NCBI RefSeq assembly: GCF_016888005.1
Contig: NZ_JAFDVE010000028.1
Span: forward strand, 1 to 55,927
Length of the DNA: 55,927 nt
Reading direction: 5' to 3'
Source: Phycicoccus sp. CSK15P-2
GTDB lineage: Bacteria; Actinomycetota; Actinomycetes; Actinomycetales; Dermatophilaceae
Shown: in pieces, positions 9,111 through 17,599 of the stretch
Position numbering within the stretch: position 1 is the first letter of the stretch
Layout of the letters: the number at the start of each line of letters is the position of its first letter
Notes under the pieces: model-generated
The model's input: the letters and a program-made list of their open reading frames with translations, nothing else
The model's database searches: none
Told to the model about the DNA's origin: nothing
Made by a program: the position numbers and the translations under genes

Positions 9111-10853
9111 TCACCGGGGCCGGAGGATGCGGCCCTCGTCCCACACCGGCGCGTCGCTGCTCACGACCGTCCCGTCCTGGCGGAACACGAGGAAGCGGTC
9201 GAGCCCGCGGGCGAACCACCGGTCGTGGGTGACCGCGACGACGGTGCCCTCGAAGGCGTCGAGGGCGTCCTCGAGCGCCTCGGCCGAGTGCAGGTCGAGG
9301 TTGTCGGTGGGCTCGTCGAGGAGCAGCAGCGTGGCGCCGGACAGCTCGAGGAGGAGGATCTGCAGGCGCGCCTGCTGCCCGCCGGAGAGCGAGTCGAAGG
9401 TCTGCTCGGCGGCCTTCGCGAGCCCGTAGCGGTCGAGCGCCCGGGCGGCGAGGTCGCGCGGCATCCCGGCGCGGTGCTCGTCCCCGCGGTGCAGGATCTC
9501 GAGCAGCGTGCGGCCGTGCAGGGCCGCGTGGTCGTGCGTCTGGGCGAACCAGCCGGGGCGCACCCGGCTGCCGAGGACGACCCGCCCGGCGTGCGCGACC
9601 GGCTCGGGGCGGATGTCTCCCCCAGTCCCCGCGGCGTGGCCGCCACGGGAACCGGGAGGTGCCCCCGCCACCGGTTCGTGCTCACGCGCGGGGTCGCTGC
9701 CAGCGGCCGCGAGCAGCCGGAGGAAGTGAGACTTCCCGGAGCCGTTGCTGCCGAGCACGCCCACCCGCTCGCCGAACCAGATCTCGTCGTCGAACGGCGC
9801 GACGAGCCGCTGCCCGTCGACCCGCAGCTCGAGCCCGGTGGCGACGACGGCCCGCTTGGCCGTGCGGCCTCCGCGCAGCCGCATCGACACCTTCTGCCGC
9901 AGCGGGACGGCCTCGGGTGGGCCGGCCTCCTCGAAGCGGCGCAGCCGGGTCTCCGCGGCCTGGAGCCGAGGAGCCATGGCGGAGTTGTACGCCGCCTTCT
10001 GGCGGTACATGACGACGAGCGCCTCGAGCTTGGCGCGCTCCTCGTCCCACCGGCGACGCAGCTCGTCGAGGCGGGCGTTGCGGTCCGCGCGGGCCTGCTC
10101 GTACGTGCCGAACCTCCCGGGGTGGACCCACACCGTGTTGCCGCCACGGGACGGCTCGAGCGTCGCGATGCGCGTCGCGACGCGGTCGAGCAGCTCGCGG
10201 TCGTGGCTGACGAACAGGACGGTCTTCGGCGACTCGACGAGCCGCTCCTCGAGCCAGCGCTTGGCGGGGACGTCCAGGTAGTTGTCCGGCTCGTCGAGGA
10301 GCAGCACCTCGTCCGGCCCGCGCAGCAGGGCCTCGAGGACGAGCCGCTTCTGCTCGCCGCCGGAGAGGGTCGTGACCTTCCGCCACTGGGCCTTCTCGTA
10401 CGGGATGCCGAGGGCCGCGACGGTGCAGACGTCCCACAGCGTCTCCCACTCGTAGCCGCCGACGTCTCCCCAGTCGGCGAGCGCCTGGGCGTAGTCGAGC
10501 TGGTCCTGCTCGGACTCGCGCTCCATCATCGCGAGCTCGGTGCGGTCGACGGCCTCCGCGGCCCGCCGCACCGGCTCGGGCGCGACGGAGACGAGGAGGT
10601 CGCGCACGGTCGAGTCGTCCCGGACCTTCCCGACGAACTGGCGCATCACCCCGAGCCCGCCACTGCGGGTGACCGCGCCGTCGTGGCCCGTGAGGTCCCC
10701 GGCGAGGATGCGCAGGAGGGTCGTCTTGCCCGTGCCGTTGGGGCCGATGAGCGCGACCTTGGCGCCGTCGCCGACGCGGAAGGTCACCTCGCGCAGCAGG
10801 GGCCGGCCGTCGGGGAGCGCGTAGCCCACGGCGCCGATGTCGAGGTGTCCCAC
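9111..10853 (-). CDS. ABC-F family ATPase
   Basis: This is a 580-residue soluble protein with two ABC ATPase domains and no membrane segment. Domain 1 has Walker A GPNGTGKTT (about 37-45), signature LSGGEQKRL, Walker B LLLDEPDN and switch histidine FVSHDREL. A charged linker of about 90 residues (the P-site tRNA interaction motif region) follows. Domain 2 has GSNGSGKS, LSGGQQARL, LLLDEPTDN and AVTHDRWF. Family members act on the ribosome, some in antibiotic protection and some in translation control; which applies is not clear. The frame is open upstream, but GTG at 10853 fits the family N terminus MGHLDI and a promoter 8 bases away. Confidence 0.88.
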   Translation of the reverse strand: MGHLDIGAVGYALPDGRPLLREVTFRVGDGAKVALIGPNGTGKTTLLRILAGDLTGHDGAVTRSGGLGVMRQFVGKVRDDSTVRDLLVSVAPEPVRRAAEAVDRTELAMMERESEQDQLDYAQALADWGDVGGYEWETLWDVCTVAALGIPYEKAQWRKVTTLSGGEQKRLVLEALLRGPDEVLLLDEPDNYLDVPAKRWLEERLVESPKTVLFVSHDRELLDRVATRIATLEPSRGGNTVWVHPGRFGTYEQARADRNARLDELRRRWDEERAKLEALVVMYRQKAAYNSAMAPRLQAAETRLRRFEEAGPPEAVPLRQKVSMRLRGGRTAKRAVVATGLELRVDGQRLVAPFDDEIWFGERVGVLGSNGSGKSHFLRLLAAAGSDPAREHEPVAGAPPGSRGGHAAGTGGDIRPEPVAHAGRVVLGSRVRPGWFAQTHDHAALHGRTLLEILHRGDEHRAGMPRDLAARALDRYGLAKAAEQTFDSLSGGQQARLQILLLELSGATLLLLDEPTDNLDLHSAEALEDALDAFEGTVVAVTHDRWFARGLDRFLVFRQDGTVVSSDAPVWDEGRILRPR

Positions 10854-10861
10854 GGGCGTCG

Positions 10862-10891
10862 AGTGTGGCGCACGAGGGCGCCCGGCGTCAT
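10862..10891 (-). promoter_or_regulatory. promoter candidate for the ABC-F gene
   Basis: ATGACG (10886-10891) and CACACT (10862-10867) on the minus strand are 18 bases apart. The -10 is 8 bases from the GTG start, which would give a leaderless or nearly leaderless mRNA. The -35 overlaps the stop codon of the YjbR-like gene. Confidence 0.4.
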
Positions 10892-11313
10892 CCGGGTTTC
10901 GAGGTCCCCGGCCCGGAGCGCACGGCGCCGTCGAGCTCGGCGACGAGGCGCGCGGGCGCGGTCGCCCGGTACGAGGACTCGACGAGCTCGGCGACCTCGT
11001 CCCAGTCGACGTCGACGCGCAGGTCCAGCGCGAGCCAGCCGTAGGCACCCTCGTATCCGGGGACGACGAAGCGGGAGTCCTCGAGCAGGGCCGGCCGCTC
11101 GCCGTCGTCCGGGAGGAAGACCAGGGCCTGACGCAGGGCGTCCGAACCGTGATTTCCCTTGACGACGCCACCGAAGATGGCGAAGACCTTCTTCGTGAAG
11201 AACGTGGGACGCCCGTGGCTGACCTTCTCCGCGGCACCGGGCAGGGCCAGGGCGACCTCGCGTACTCGGGCGAGCAGCGGGTCGGCGTCGTCGAAGCGCG
11301 GCGGGTGAGCCAC
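10888..11313 (-). CDS. MmcQ/YjbR family protein
   Basis: The 141-residue product matches the MmcQ/YjbR family: ALALPGAAEKVSHGRPTFFTKKVFAIFGG near the N terminus and GYGWLALDL-type core strands (here GAYGWLALDLRVD) in the middle. The fold is CyaY-like and has been linked to DNA binding, but the cellular role is not known. Two GTG codons are adjacent (11316 and 11313). The second is 6 bases after the hexamer TACGAT, as in the other leaderless genes here, so it was preferred by a small margin. Confidence 0.8.
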   Translation of the reverse strand: MAHPPRFDDADPLLARVREVALALPGAAEKVSHGRPTFFTKKVFAIFGGVVKGNHGSDALRQALVFLPDDGERPALLEDSRFVVPGYEGAYGWLALDLRVDVDWDEVAELVESSYRATAPARLVAELDGAVRSGPGTSKPG

Positions 11314-11319
11314 CACGCC

Positions 11320-11325
11320 ATCGTA
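11320..11325 (-). promoter_or_regulatory. -10 candidate for the YjbR-like gene
   Basis: TACGAT on the minus strand matches TATAAT at four positions and lies 3 or 6 bases before the two adjacent GTG codons, consistent with a leaderless start. Confidence 0.45.
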
Positions 11326-11337
11326 GGGCCGTGCGGG

Positions 11338-12180
11338 TCAGCCGGGCAGGGTCCGAACGGCGCGCGCCTCCTCCGCGCGCGCGGCGAGCTCGTCGTCGGG
11401 CGGGTAGACGACCTCCTCGAGGGACAGGCCGTGCGCGGGCATCACCGTGACCCGTGGGTCGCGCACGCCGCCGGCCAGGACCTCGGCCGGGAAGCCCACC
11501 GGGTGGCGGCCCTCCCCCACGGGCACGACGGCCCCGACGAGCGCACGGACCATGCTGTGGCAGAAGGCGTCGGCGACGACGGTCGCCTCGAGGACGCCCT
11601 CGCCGGTGCGCGTCCAGCGGTAGTCGAGCAGGGTCCGGACGGTGGTCGCCCCCTCGCGCCGCTTGCAGAAGGCGGCGAAGTCGTGCAGGCCGACCAGGGC
11701 TCGAGCGGCCTCGTCCATGGCGGCGGCGTCGAGCCGGTCGCGGACCCGGACGGTGTCGTTCCGGCGCAGCGGGTCGGCGGACGCCGGGTCGTCGACGACC
11801 CGGTAGCGGTAGCGGCGGCGCAGCGCGGAGAAGCGTGCGTCGAACCCGGGCGGGGCGATCGACACCCGGTGGACGACGACGTCGTCCGGGAGCACACCGG
11901 CCAGCCGCGTGACCGCCGCCGTGGCGGGGTCGCGGTCCGAGCGCCCGGGGAGCGAGGCGAACGCCGACTCGTCGACGTCGGCATGGGCGACCTGGCCCCG
12001 GGCGTGCACGCCGGCGTCGGTGCGCCCGGCGACGGTGAGGCGCACCGGTTCCGGCGCCCGCAGCACCGTGGTGAGCGCCGCGGACAGCACGCCCTGGACC
12101 GTCCTGCGGTCCGGTTGCGCCGCCCACCCGGAGAAGCCCGACCCGTCATAGGCGAGGTCGATCCGCAGCCGCACCGTCAC
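11338..12180 (-). CDS. truA: tRNA pseudouridine(38-40) synthase
   Basis: TruA converts uridines 38-40 of the tRNA anticodon arm to pseudouridine. The 280-residue product has the catalytic aspartate in AGRTDAGVHA (D55), the N-terminal YDGSGFSGWAAQP motif and RRRYRYRV in the middle. Its place downstream of rplQ is the usual actinobacterial arrangement, though here a lipoprotein gene is inserted between them. The GTG start at 12180 has no clear ribosome binding site. A TAGCCT hexamer lies 7 bases upstream, so an own leaderless promoter is possible. Confidence 0.96.
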   Translation of the reverse strand: MTVRLRIDLAYDGSGFSGWAAQPDRRTVQGVLSAALTTVLRAPEPVRLTVAGRTDAGVHARGQVAHADVDESAFASLPGRSDRDPATAAVTRLAGVLPDDVVVHRVSIAPPGFDARFSALRRRYRYRVVDDPASADPLRRNDTVRVRDRLDAAAMDEAARALVGLHDFAAFCKRREGATTVRTLLDYRWTRTGEGVLEATVVADAFCHSMVRALVGAVVPVGEGRHPVGFPAEVLAGGVRDPRVTVMPAHGLSLEEVVYPPDDELAARAEEARAVRTLPG

Positions 12181-12187
12181 GGCGTCA

Positions 12188-12193
12188 AGGCTA
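12188..12193 (-). promoter_or_regulatory. -10 candidate for truA
   Basis: TAGCCT on the minus strand overlaps the TAG stop of the lipoprotein gene and is 7 bases before the truA GTG. It is the only promoter-like sign for truA, which otherwise would be read through from upstream. Confidence 0.35.
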
Positions 12194-12652
12194 CGGGGCG
12201 GGAACAGCGGCCCGGACGCTCGTCCCTCCGTAGCCGTTCTCGCTGTCCCGCCCCTCGACGATCACCTCGGTGACGCCGTCCGGGATGGCGAGCCCCGACT
12301 GGGTCCGGGTGAAGGGCTGCTCGCCGGCGTGGTCATGGGCCAGCTCGTGGCTGCCGAGCTCGGTGCCGTCCGTGGTGAGGACGCGCCAGCCGTCGGCGTA
12401 CCGTTCCGGGGAGTCGTATGTGGACGAGATCGTCACGTCCAGCGTGAACGTGCCGTCGGCCTCCCGCCGGATGTCGACGGTCTCGACGTCCGGGAACCGC
12501 TTCTCCTCGGTCTCGCCGTCGTCCGGCACGAGCGTGGTGTCCGGGGTGGACGACGGGAGGGTGGTCGACCCGGCGTCCTGCCCGTCCCCGCAGCCTGTGA
12601 GGGCGAGGACGGCGACGGCGCCGAGGGCGGCGAGGGACCGGTGGGGACGCAT
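12191..12652 (-). CDS. hypothetical lipoprotein
   Basis: The 153-residue product has a short basic start, a hydrophobic stretch and a lipobox LTGC (C21), so it should be lipid-anchored outside the membrane. A Thr/Ser/Pro-rich linker (24-45) leads to a beta-rich domain of about 100 residues, which I could not assign to a family. It sits between rplQ and truA, 10 bases before truA. The start ATG follows TAGGGT by 6 bases. Confidence 0.75.
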   Translation of the reverse strand: MRPHRSLAALGAVAVLALTGCGDGQDAGSTTLPSSTPDTTLVPDDGETEEKRFPDVETVDIRREADGTFTLDVTISSTYDSPERYADGWRVLTTDGTELGSHELAHDHAGEQPFTRTQSGLAIPDGVTEVIVEGRDSENGYGGTSVRAAVPAP

Positions 12653-12658
12653 CCACCG

Positions 12659-12664
12659 ACCCTA
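12659..12664 (-). promoter_or_regulatory. -10 candidate for the lipoprotein gene
   Basis: TAGGGT on the minus strand is 6 bases before the ATG and forms half of the palindrome CCCTAGGG. There is no ribosome binding site in the gap, so a leaderless mRNA is likely. Confidence 0.5.
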
Positions 12665-12731
12665 GGGTGCTGCGGGCCCGGCCGTCCGCCCCGCATTCCG
12701 GATCGTCACCTTCTCGTCATCCGCACACGAC

Positions 12732-12764
12732 GAGGGCCGCCTCCCGGTACGGGAGACGGCCCTC
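12732..12764 (-). terminator. terminator-like stem-loop after rplQ
   Basis: GAGGGCCG (12732-12739) pairs with CGGCCCTC (12757-12764), and after one mismatch CTCCC pairs with GGGAG around a 5-base loop. It lies 21 bases after the rplQ stop and should end the alpha operon. No strong T-run follows. Confidence 0.7.
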
Positions 12765-12785
12765 GGTCGACGGTGCGGTGTCCGC

Positions 12786-13529
12786 TCAGGAGCCGGCCTT
12801 GGTGAAGCCTGCGGCCTCGGCGTCCTCGGCGGTCTTGAACCACACCTCGGCGACGGTCTGCTCGAACCACTGGCCGTCGGGCTCGTGGTACTTCATCGAG
12901 TCCATGTTGCCCTTGACGACGTGGTCGGCGTCCGGCGAGGAGCCGTCGTCGAGCGCCTTGACCGCACCCTCCGGGAGCTCGGTCCCGGCCTCGGCGGCGG
13001 GGGCCTCCTCCGCCACCTCGGTGGCGGTGGTCTCCTCCGCGGCCTCCTCGGCAGCGGTCTCCTCGGCGGCCTGCTTCGCCTCGGCCTGGGCGGCCTCGCG
13101 CTTCTTCGCGTCGTCCTTGGCCGCGCGCTTGGTGGCGCCCTCGGCCTCCTTGACGGTGGCCTTCTTCGCGACCGGCTCGCGGACGAGCTCGATGACGGCC
13201 ATGGGGGCGTTGTCGCCCTTGCGTGGACCGATCTTCGTGATGCGTGTGTAGCCGCCGTTGCGCTCGGCCATGTCGGGCGCGATCTCGACGAAGAGCCGGT
13301 GGACGACGCCCTTGTCGCGTACGACGGTCATGACCCGACGCCGCGCGGAGAGGTCGCCGCGCTTGGCGAACGTCACGAGCCGCTCGGCGAGCGGACGCAG
13401 CCGCTTGGCCTTGGACTCGGTGGTCGTGATCCGGTCGTGCTCGAAGAGCGAGGTCGCGAGGTTCGCGAGGATGAGCCGCTCGTGAGCGGGACCGCCTCCG
13501 AGCCGGGGACCCTTGGTGGGCGTAGGCAT
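12786..13529 (-). CDS. rplQ: 50S ribosomal protein L17 with C-terminal extra domain
   Basis: Residues 1 to about 118 are ordinary L17 ([19 protein letters not shown] at 7-25), a protein near the peptide exit tunnel. A Lys/Ala/Glu-rich linker follows (about 119-195), then a compact segment at 205-247 with the pattern VKGN..S..YH.P...WF..T.AE.WF.T...A.AAGF. This resembles the small 'sunset' type domain seen on other bacterial proteins. L17 is about 120-130 residues in E. coli, so this form is twice as long; long L17 tails are known in actinobacteria. The ATG has AAGGAG. It is the last gene of the alpha operon. Confidence 0.96.
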   Translation of the reverse strand: MPTPTKGPRLGGGPAHERLILANLATSLFEHDRITTTESKAKRLRPLAERLVTFAKRGDLSARRRVMTVVRDKGVVHRLFVEIAPDMAERNGGYTRITKIGPRKGDNAPMAVIELVREPVAKKATVKEAEGATKRAAKDDAKKREAAQAEAKQAAEETAAEEAAEETTATEVAEEAPAAEAGTELPEGAVKALDDGSSPDADHVVKGNMDSMKYHEPDGQWFEQTVAEVWFKTAEDAEAAGFTKAGS

Positions 13530-13564
13530 TGCTGTTCTCCTTGGTTACGTGCCGGGAGGCGGAA

Positions 13565-14599
13565 TCAGAGCTGCTCGTCCTCGGCGTACGCCGAGTCGTC
13601 CTCGCCCTCGCCGAACGTGAAGTCGTCGTAGCGGTCGGCGATCATGCTCGGGTCGAACCCGGGCGGGCTGTCCTTGAGCGCCAGCCCCATGCCCGCGAGC
13701 TTGGCCTTGACCTCGTCGATCGACTTCGCCCCGAAGTTCCGGATGTCGAGGAGATCGGCCTCGCTGCGGCCCACGAGCTCACCCACGGTGTGGATGCCCT
13801 CGCGCTTGAGGCAGTTGTAGGACCGCACGGTGAGGTCGAGGTCCTCGATCGGCAGGGCGAGGTCGGCGGCGAGCGCGGCGTCGGTCGGGGACGGGCCCAT
13901 GTCGATGCCCTCGGCCTCGATGTTCAGCTCACGGGCCAGGCCGAAGAGCTCGACGAGCGTCTTGCCGGCGGAGGCGAGCGCGTCGCGCGGCGCCATCGAG
14001 GACTTGGTCTCGACGTCGACGACGAGTCGGTCGAAGTCGGTGCGCTGCTCGACACGGGTGGCCTCGACCTTGTAGGTCACGGTGAGGACCGGGCTGTAGA
14101 TCGAGTCGACCGGGATGCGGCCGATCTCCTGGTCCCCGGCCTTGTTCTGGACGGCGGAGACGTAGCCGCGACCGCGCTCGACGGTGAGCTCCATCTCGAC
14201 GGTGCCCTTGTCGTTCAGGGTCGCGATGTGCAGGTCCGGGTTGTGCACCTCGACCCCGGCCGGCGGCGCGATGTCCGCGGCGGTGACGGCACCGGCACCC
14301 TGCTTGCGCAGGTACATGACGACCGGCTCGTCGTGCTCGGAGGACACGACGAGGCTCTTGATGTTGAGGATGATCTCGGTGACGTCCTCCTTGACGCCCG
14401 GGATCGTGGAGAACTCGTGGAGCACGCCGTCGACGCGGATGCTCGTGACGGCCGCGCCCGGGATGCTCGAGAGCAGGGTGCGGCGGAGGCTGTTCCCGAG
14501 CGTGTAGCCGAAGCCCGGCTCGAGAGGCTCGATGGCGAAACGGCTCCGGTACTCGGAGACGACGTCCTCACTGAGGACGGGACGCTGTGCGATGAGCAC
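13565..14599 (-). CDS. rpoA: DNA-directed RNA polymerase subunit alpha
   Basis: RpoA forms the dimer on which beta and beta' assemble, and its C-terminal domain contacts UP elements and activators. The 344-residue product shows the N-terminal domain ([29 protein letters not shown] at about 24-52) and the alpha-CTD (about 250-315, with [22 protein letters not shown]). An acidic tail ends the protein. GTG at 14599 has GGAAGGA about 7 bases upstream and gives the family start MLIAQRP; the frame itself is open further upstream. It lies between rpsD and rplQ as usual. Confidence 0.98.
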   Translation of the reverse strand: MLIAQRPVLSEDVVSEYRSRFAIEPLEPGFGYTLGNSLRRTLLSSIPGAAVTSIRVDGVLHEFSTIPGVKEDVTEIILNIKSLVVSSEHDEPVVMYLRKQGAGAVTAADIAPPAGVEVHNPDLHIATLNDKGTVEMELTVERGRGYVSAVQNKAGDQEIGRIPVDSIYSPVLTVTYKVEATRVEQRTDFDRLVVDVETKSSMAPRDALASAGKTLVELFGLARELNIEAEGIDMGPSPTDAALAADLALPIEDLDLTVRSYNCLKREGIHTVGELVGRSEADLLDIRNFGAKSIDEVKAKLAGMGLALKDSPPGFDPSMIADRYDDFTFGEGEDDSAYAEDEQL

Positions 14600-14698
14600 G
14601 GTGGTTCTTCCTTCCCACGGGCGACCGCTATATGACGCCGCGTGAACGCCGGGCACCATCCCGGCCCCTGCCCCGCATCGGTCCGCGGGACAGGCCTC

Positions 14699-14745
14699 GT
14701 CCGCGGCGCCGCGCCGTCCCGTGAGGGCGAGGCGGCACCGCGGAC
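14699..14745 (-). promoter_or_regulatory. long stem-loop between rpsD and rpoA
   Basis: Arms 14699-14712 and 14732-14745 pair over 14 positions with one G-T pair and a 19-base loop. It starts 6 bases after the rpsD stop. It could be a processing site, a partial terminator or an element that sets the rpoA level; the sequence does not distinguish these. Confidence 0.6.
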
Positions 14746-14751
14746 GTCAGA

Positions 14752-15360
14752 TCAGTTCTTCGAGTAGAACTCGACGATGAGCTGCTCGGTGAGCACCGTG
14801 TCGATCTGCTCACGTGTCGGCAGCTGGTGCACGAGGATCTGCAGCGTCCCGGGGACGACCTGCAGCCACGCCGGGGTGGGCCGCTCGCCGAAGGTCTCCC
14901 GCGCCAGCTGGAACGGGAAGGACTCGACGGACTGCTTGCGCACCGTGACGATGTCGAACTGCTCGACCCGGTGGCTCGGGACGTCGGTCCGGCGGCCGTT
15001 GACCTCGAAGTGGCCGTGGCTCACGAGCTGGCGCGCGTGGCGACGGGTCCGGGCCAGGCCGGCGCGGTAGACGACGTTGTCGAGCCGGGACTCGAGGATC
15101 GTCAGGATGTTCTCGCCGGTCTTGCCGGGGCGGGTGGCCGCCTCCTTGTAGTAGCGGCGGAACTGCTTCTCCATGACCCCGTAGGTGAAGCGGGCCTTCT
15201 GCTTCTCCTGGAGCTGGGTCAGGTACTCCTTCTCCTGCATCCGGCGACGGCCGTGCTGGCCGGGCGGGAAGGGACGCAGGTCGAAGTTCTTGTCACCACC
15301 GACGAGGTCGGTCTTGAGGCGACGCGACTTCTTCGTGATGGGTCCGGTGTAACGGGCCAT
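14752..15360 (-). CDS. rpsD: 30S ribosomal protein S4
   Basis: S4 is a primary 16S rRNA binder that nucleates assembly of the 30S body. The 202-residue product has the S4 RNA-binding segment (RLDNVVYRAGLARTRRHARQLVSHGHFEVNG, about 92-122). The four zinc-binding cysteines found in some S4 proteins are missing, so this is the zinc-free form. In E. coli S4 represses its own alpha operon; whether it does so here is not visible. Confidence 0.98.
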   Translation of the reverse strand: MARYTGPITKKSRRLKTDLVGGDKNFDLRPFPPGQHGRRRMQEKEYLTQLQEKQKARFTYGVMEKQFRRYYKEAATRPGKTGENILTILESRLDNVVYRAGLARTRRHARQLVSHGHFEVNGRRTDVPSHRVEQFDIVTVRKQSVESFPFQLARETFGERPTPAWLQVVPGTLQILVHQLPTREQIDTVLTEQLIVEFYSKN

Positions 15361-15396
15361 GTCTCTCTCTTACCTTTCGCGAAGTCTGTCGGTCGC

Positions 15397-15801
15397 TCAG
15401 ACGCGGCGGCGCTTGGGCGGGCGGACACCGTTGTGCGGCTGGGGCGTGACGTCCTGGATCGAGCCGACCTCGAGGCCGGCCGCGGTCAGGGAGCGGATCG
15501 CGGTCTCACGACCGGAGCCCGGGCCCTTGACGAAGACGTCCACCTTGCGCATCCCGTGCTCCATGGCACGGCGCGCAGCGGCCTCGGCGGCGGTCTGCGC
15601 GGCGAACGGCGTGGACTTGCGGGACCCCTTGAAGCCGACCTGGCCCGCGGAGGCCCAGGAGATGACGGCACCGGTGGGGTCGGTGATCGAGATGATCGTG
15701 TTGTTGAACGTGCTCTTGATGTGGGCCTGGCCCACGGCGACGTTCTTCTTCTCCTTGCGGCGCACCTTCTTGGCGCCGGCCTGACGGCCCTTGGGAGGCA
15801 T
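15397..15801 (-). CDS. rpsK: 30S ribosomal protein S11
   Basis: S11 lines the mRNA exit platform near the E site. The 134-residue product has the standard core ([20 protein letters not shown] and [13 protein letters not shown]) and the basic C terminus ending in KRRRV. ATG start. It lies between rpsM and rpsD in conserved order. Confidence 0.98.
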   Translation of the reverse strand: MPPKGRQAGAKKVRRKEKKNVAVGQAHIKSTFNNTIISITDPTGAVISWASAGQVGFKGSRKSTPFAAQTAAEAAARRAMEHGMRKVDVFVKGPGSGRETAIRSLTAAGLEVGSIQDVTPQPHNGVRPPKRRRV

Positions 15802-15859
15802 AAGCGTGTTCTCCTACGAAGTCTTCGGTGGCGGTGGGGTGACGTGCGTCAGGCGCAGG

Positions 15860-16237
15860 TCACTTACCGGCCTTCTTCTTGCCGGCCACGGTGCGCTTGG
15901 GGCCCTTGCGGGTCCGCGCGTTGGTCTTGGTCCGCTGACCGCGCACGGGCAGGCCGCGGCGGTGACGGAGGCCCTCGTAGGAGCCGATCTCGACCTTGCG
16001 CCGGATGTCGGAGGCGACCTCGCGGCGGAGGTCACCCTCGACCCGCAGGTTCTCCTCGATCCAGTCACGGAGCTTGACGAGGTCGTCGTCGCCGAGGTCC
16101 TTGACCCGGGTGTCCGGGTCGACCTCGGTGGCGGCGAGCGCCTTCTGCGCGCTGGTGCGACCGACGCCGAAGATGTAGGTCAGTGCGACCTCGGCGCGCT
16201 TCTCGCGCGGGAGGTCGACACCCATCAGACGTGCCAT
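15860..16237 (-). CDS. rpsM: 30S ribosomal protein S13
   Basis: S13 sits on the head of the small subunit, bridging to the large subunit and P-site tRNA. The 125-residue product begins [21 protein letters not shown] (first 20 or so residues typical) and ends with the basic tail [15 protein letters not shown]. It is separated from rpmJ by 220 bases that contain at least two stem-loops. Confidence 0.98.
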   Translation of the reverse strand: MARLMGVDLPREKRAEVALTYIFGVGRTSAQKALAATEVDPDTRVKDLGDDDLVKLRDWIEENLRVEGDLRREVASDIRRKVEIGSYEGLRHRRGLPVRGQRTKTNARTRKGPKRTVAGKKKAGK

Positions 16238-16303
16238 GGGATGGATTCCTTCTCTGGTGTCCGGAGGTCTGGAGCAGTACCGGTCCGGCCATCCTGGTCC
16301 GGT

Positions 16304-16323
16304 CCCCGGCCTCCGGGCCGGGG
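16304..16323 (-). promoter_or_regulatory. stem-loops between rpmJ and rpsM
   Basis: CCCCGGCC pairs with GGCCGGGG across a 4-base loop, a perfect 8-bp hairpin about 65 bases before the rpsM start. A second small hairpin, GCCCC with GGGGC, lies at 16422-16435, nearer the rpmJ stop. They may stabilise or trim the message or weaken read-through. Confidence 0.5.
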
Positions 16324-16457
16324 GTGACGTCCCGCGCCCACCTGCATCCAGGTGACCCGTCGGGGGTCGGGTACTGCGTGCTTCTTGTGTGGTGCGTCTG
16401 CTCGAGCCGGTGACCCGTGCGGCCCCTCGCGGGGCGGTGTCCTGCGTCTGACTCGCG

Positions 16458-16571
16458 TCAGCCCTGGCGCTGCTTGTGGCGCGGGTTCTCGCAGATCACC
16501 ATGACCCGCCCGTTACGGCGGATCACCTTGCACTTGTCACAGATCTTCTTGACGCTCGGCTGAACCTTCAT
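16458..16571 (-). CDS. rpmJ: 50S ribosomal protein L36
   Basis: This short gene of 37 codons plus stop encodes L36, the smallest large-subunit protein. It reads [15 protein letters not shown] at the start and [10 protein letters not shown] at the end. The zinc ligands C11, C14, C27 and H32 are all present, so this is the zinc-binding (C+) form. It lies between infA and rpsM as expected. Confidence 0.97.
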   Translation of the reverse strand: MKVQPSVKKICDKCKVIRRNGRVMVICENPRHKQRQG

Positions 16572-16604
16572 GGTGCCTTTGCTGTCTCGTCGATTCGTGT
16601 GTTC

Positions 16605-16826
16605 TCAGCGGTAGCGGAAGACGATGCGGCCGCGGGTCAGGTCGTACGGGCTCAGCTCCACCACCACCCGGTCCTCGGGGAGGATCCGGATGTAGTGCTG
16701 TCGCATCTTGCCGGAGATGTGCGCGAGCACCTTGTGACCGTTCGTGAGCTCGACGCGGAACATCGCGTTCGGAAGAGCCTCGACGATCGTGCCCTCGATC
16801 TCGATGACGCCGTCCTTCTTGGCCAT
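16605..16826 (-). CDS. infA: translation initiation factor IF-1
   Basis: IF-1 is a 73-residue OB-fold protein that blocks the A site during initiation. The family sequence is intact from [19 protein letters not shown] to the end, with [12 protein letters not shown] at the C terminus. In most actinobacteria infA follows map closely. Here an 8.6-kb block separates them, and a separate promoter candidate lies about 120 bases upstream. Confidence 0.98.
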   Translation of the reverse strand: MAKKDGVIEIEGTIVEALPNAMFRVELTNGHKVLAHISGKMRQHYIRILPEDRVVVELSPYDLTRGRIVFRYR

Positions 16827-16943
16827 ACCCTCTCAATCCGCTTGGTGGGCAGCCCGCCGTCGGTTGGGCCACCCATGGGAATCGGCCTCGTGCTGCTCGC
16901 GCGGGGTTGCACCCGTGCGACGCGCACACGTGACCGACGTTCA

Positions 16944-16973
16944 ATAGTAGGGGAGGGATGCCTCGTCCGTGAA
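16944..16973 (-). promoter_or_regulatory. promoter candidate for the infA operon
   Basis: TTCACG (16968-16973) and TACTAT (16944-16949) on the minus strand have an 18-base spacer. The predicted leader is about 110 nt. It lies in the 163 bases between the MarR gene and infA, where no other gene was seen. Confidence 0.45.
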
Positions 16974-16989
16974 ATCCGACCGCGGGCGC

Positions 16990-17532
16990 TCAGCCGGCCT
17001 GCGACGACCCCCGACCAGGAGGCTCCTGAGGAGTCCGGGGAGCAGGGCGGCCGGTGCCGAACGCACGGAAGCCGGGATGGACCCAGGGGGTCAGTCCGTG
17101 GTGGTCGGCGACCCGGCCGAGCAGGACGCGCACCGTGTCGGCCTCCTCGTCGGTCAGTGCCGCCAGGAACGCCGATCCGTGCTCCCTCCCGGCGGACGCG
17201 ACGTCGAGCAGCGCCCGCTCACCCGCGGCGGTCAGGTGCAGGCCGTACCGACGACGGTCCGCGCGGTCGCGCCGTCGCTCCAGCAGGCCTCGCGACTCCA
17301 GCTCGTCGACGAGGACCACCAGCTGGCTCGGCAACATCCCCAGCTGCTCCGCGACGGCCCGTTGGGACCGCCCTGGGTCTGCTCCGATGACGCGCAGCGC
17401 CCCCGCCAGCGGGGGGGTGAGGTCGATGCCGGTCAGCCGCTCGGCGAAGCGCCGGGCCGCCTCGTGCCCGACCTGGGCGAGGAGGAAGGCCGCTGCACCC
17501 GCGCGCGGACGTGAGGGGTTGTCCGATGGCAT
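16990..17532 (-). CDS. MarR family transcriptional regulator
   Basis: The 180-residue product has the MarR layout: helices for dimerisation at both ends and a winged helix at about 45-110 (SQRAVAEQLGMLPSQLVVLVDELESRGLLERRRDRADRR, including the typical D-R-A-D-R-R wing). It is divergent from a membrane-protein gene, with an inverted repeat in the AT-rich gap, so it probably represses itself and that operon. The ligand is unknown. Confidence 0.9.
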   Translation of the reverse strand: MPSDNPSRPRAGAAAFLLAQVGHEAARRFAERLTGIDLTPPLAGALRVIGADPGRSQRAVAEQLGMLPSQLVVLVDELESRGLLERRRDRADRRRYGLHLTAAGERALLDVASAGREHGSAFLAALTDEEADTVRVLLGRVADHHGLTPWVHPGFRAFGTGRPAPRTPQEPPGRGSSQAG

Positions 17533-17557
17533 ACGGCGATGCTAGCGTGAAAAAACA

Positions 17558-17572
17558 ATTCACTATATGAAT
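17558..17572. promoter_or_regulatory. MarR operator candidate in the divergent gap
   Basis: ATTCA and TGAAT form a perfect inverted repeat around CTATA in an AT-rich pocket that stands out from its GC-rich surroundings. The minus-strand hexamer TATAGT within it could be the -10 of the marR gene. Binding here would affect both directions. Confidence 0.55.
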
Positions 17573-17599
17573 CATTTTATGCATGAAGGGATGTCGCTC

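Noticed and set aside
9104-9123. CCGGCCC/GGGCCGG hairpin at the end of the ABC-F gene as terminator
   Set aside because: It overlaps the coding end, is only 7 bp and is followed by no T-run. It may be chance at this composition.
5895-11162. Open frame of 1755 codons opposite the amylase and ABC-F genes
   Set aside because: It runs across gene borders and intergenic DNA without any recognisable domain, as expected from scarcity of stop codons at this GC content.
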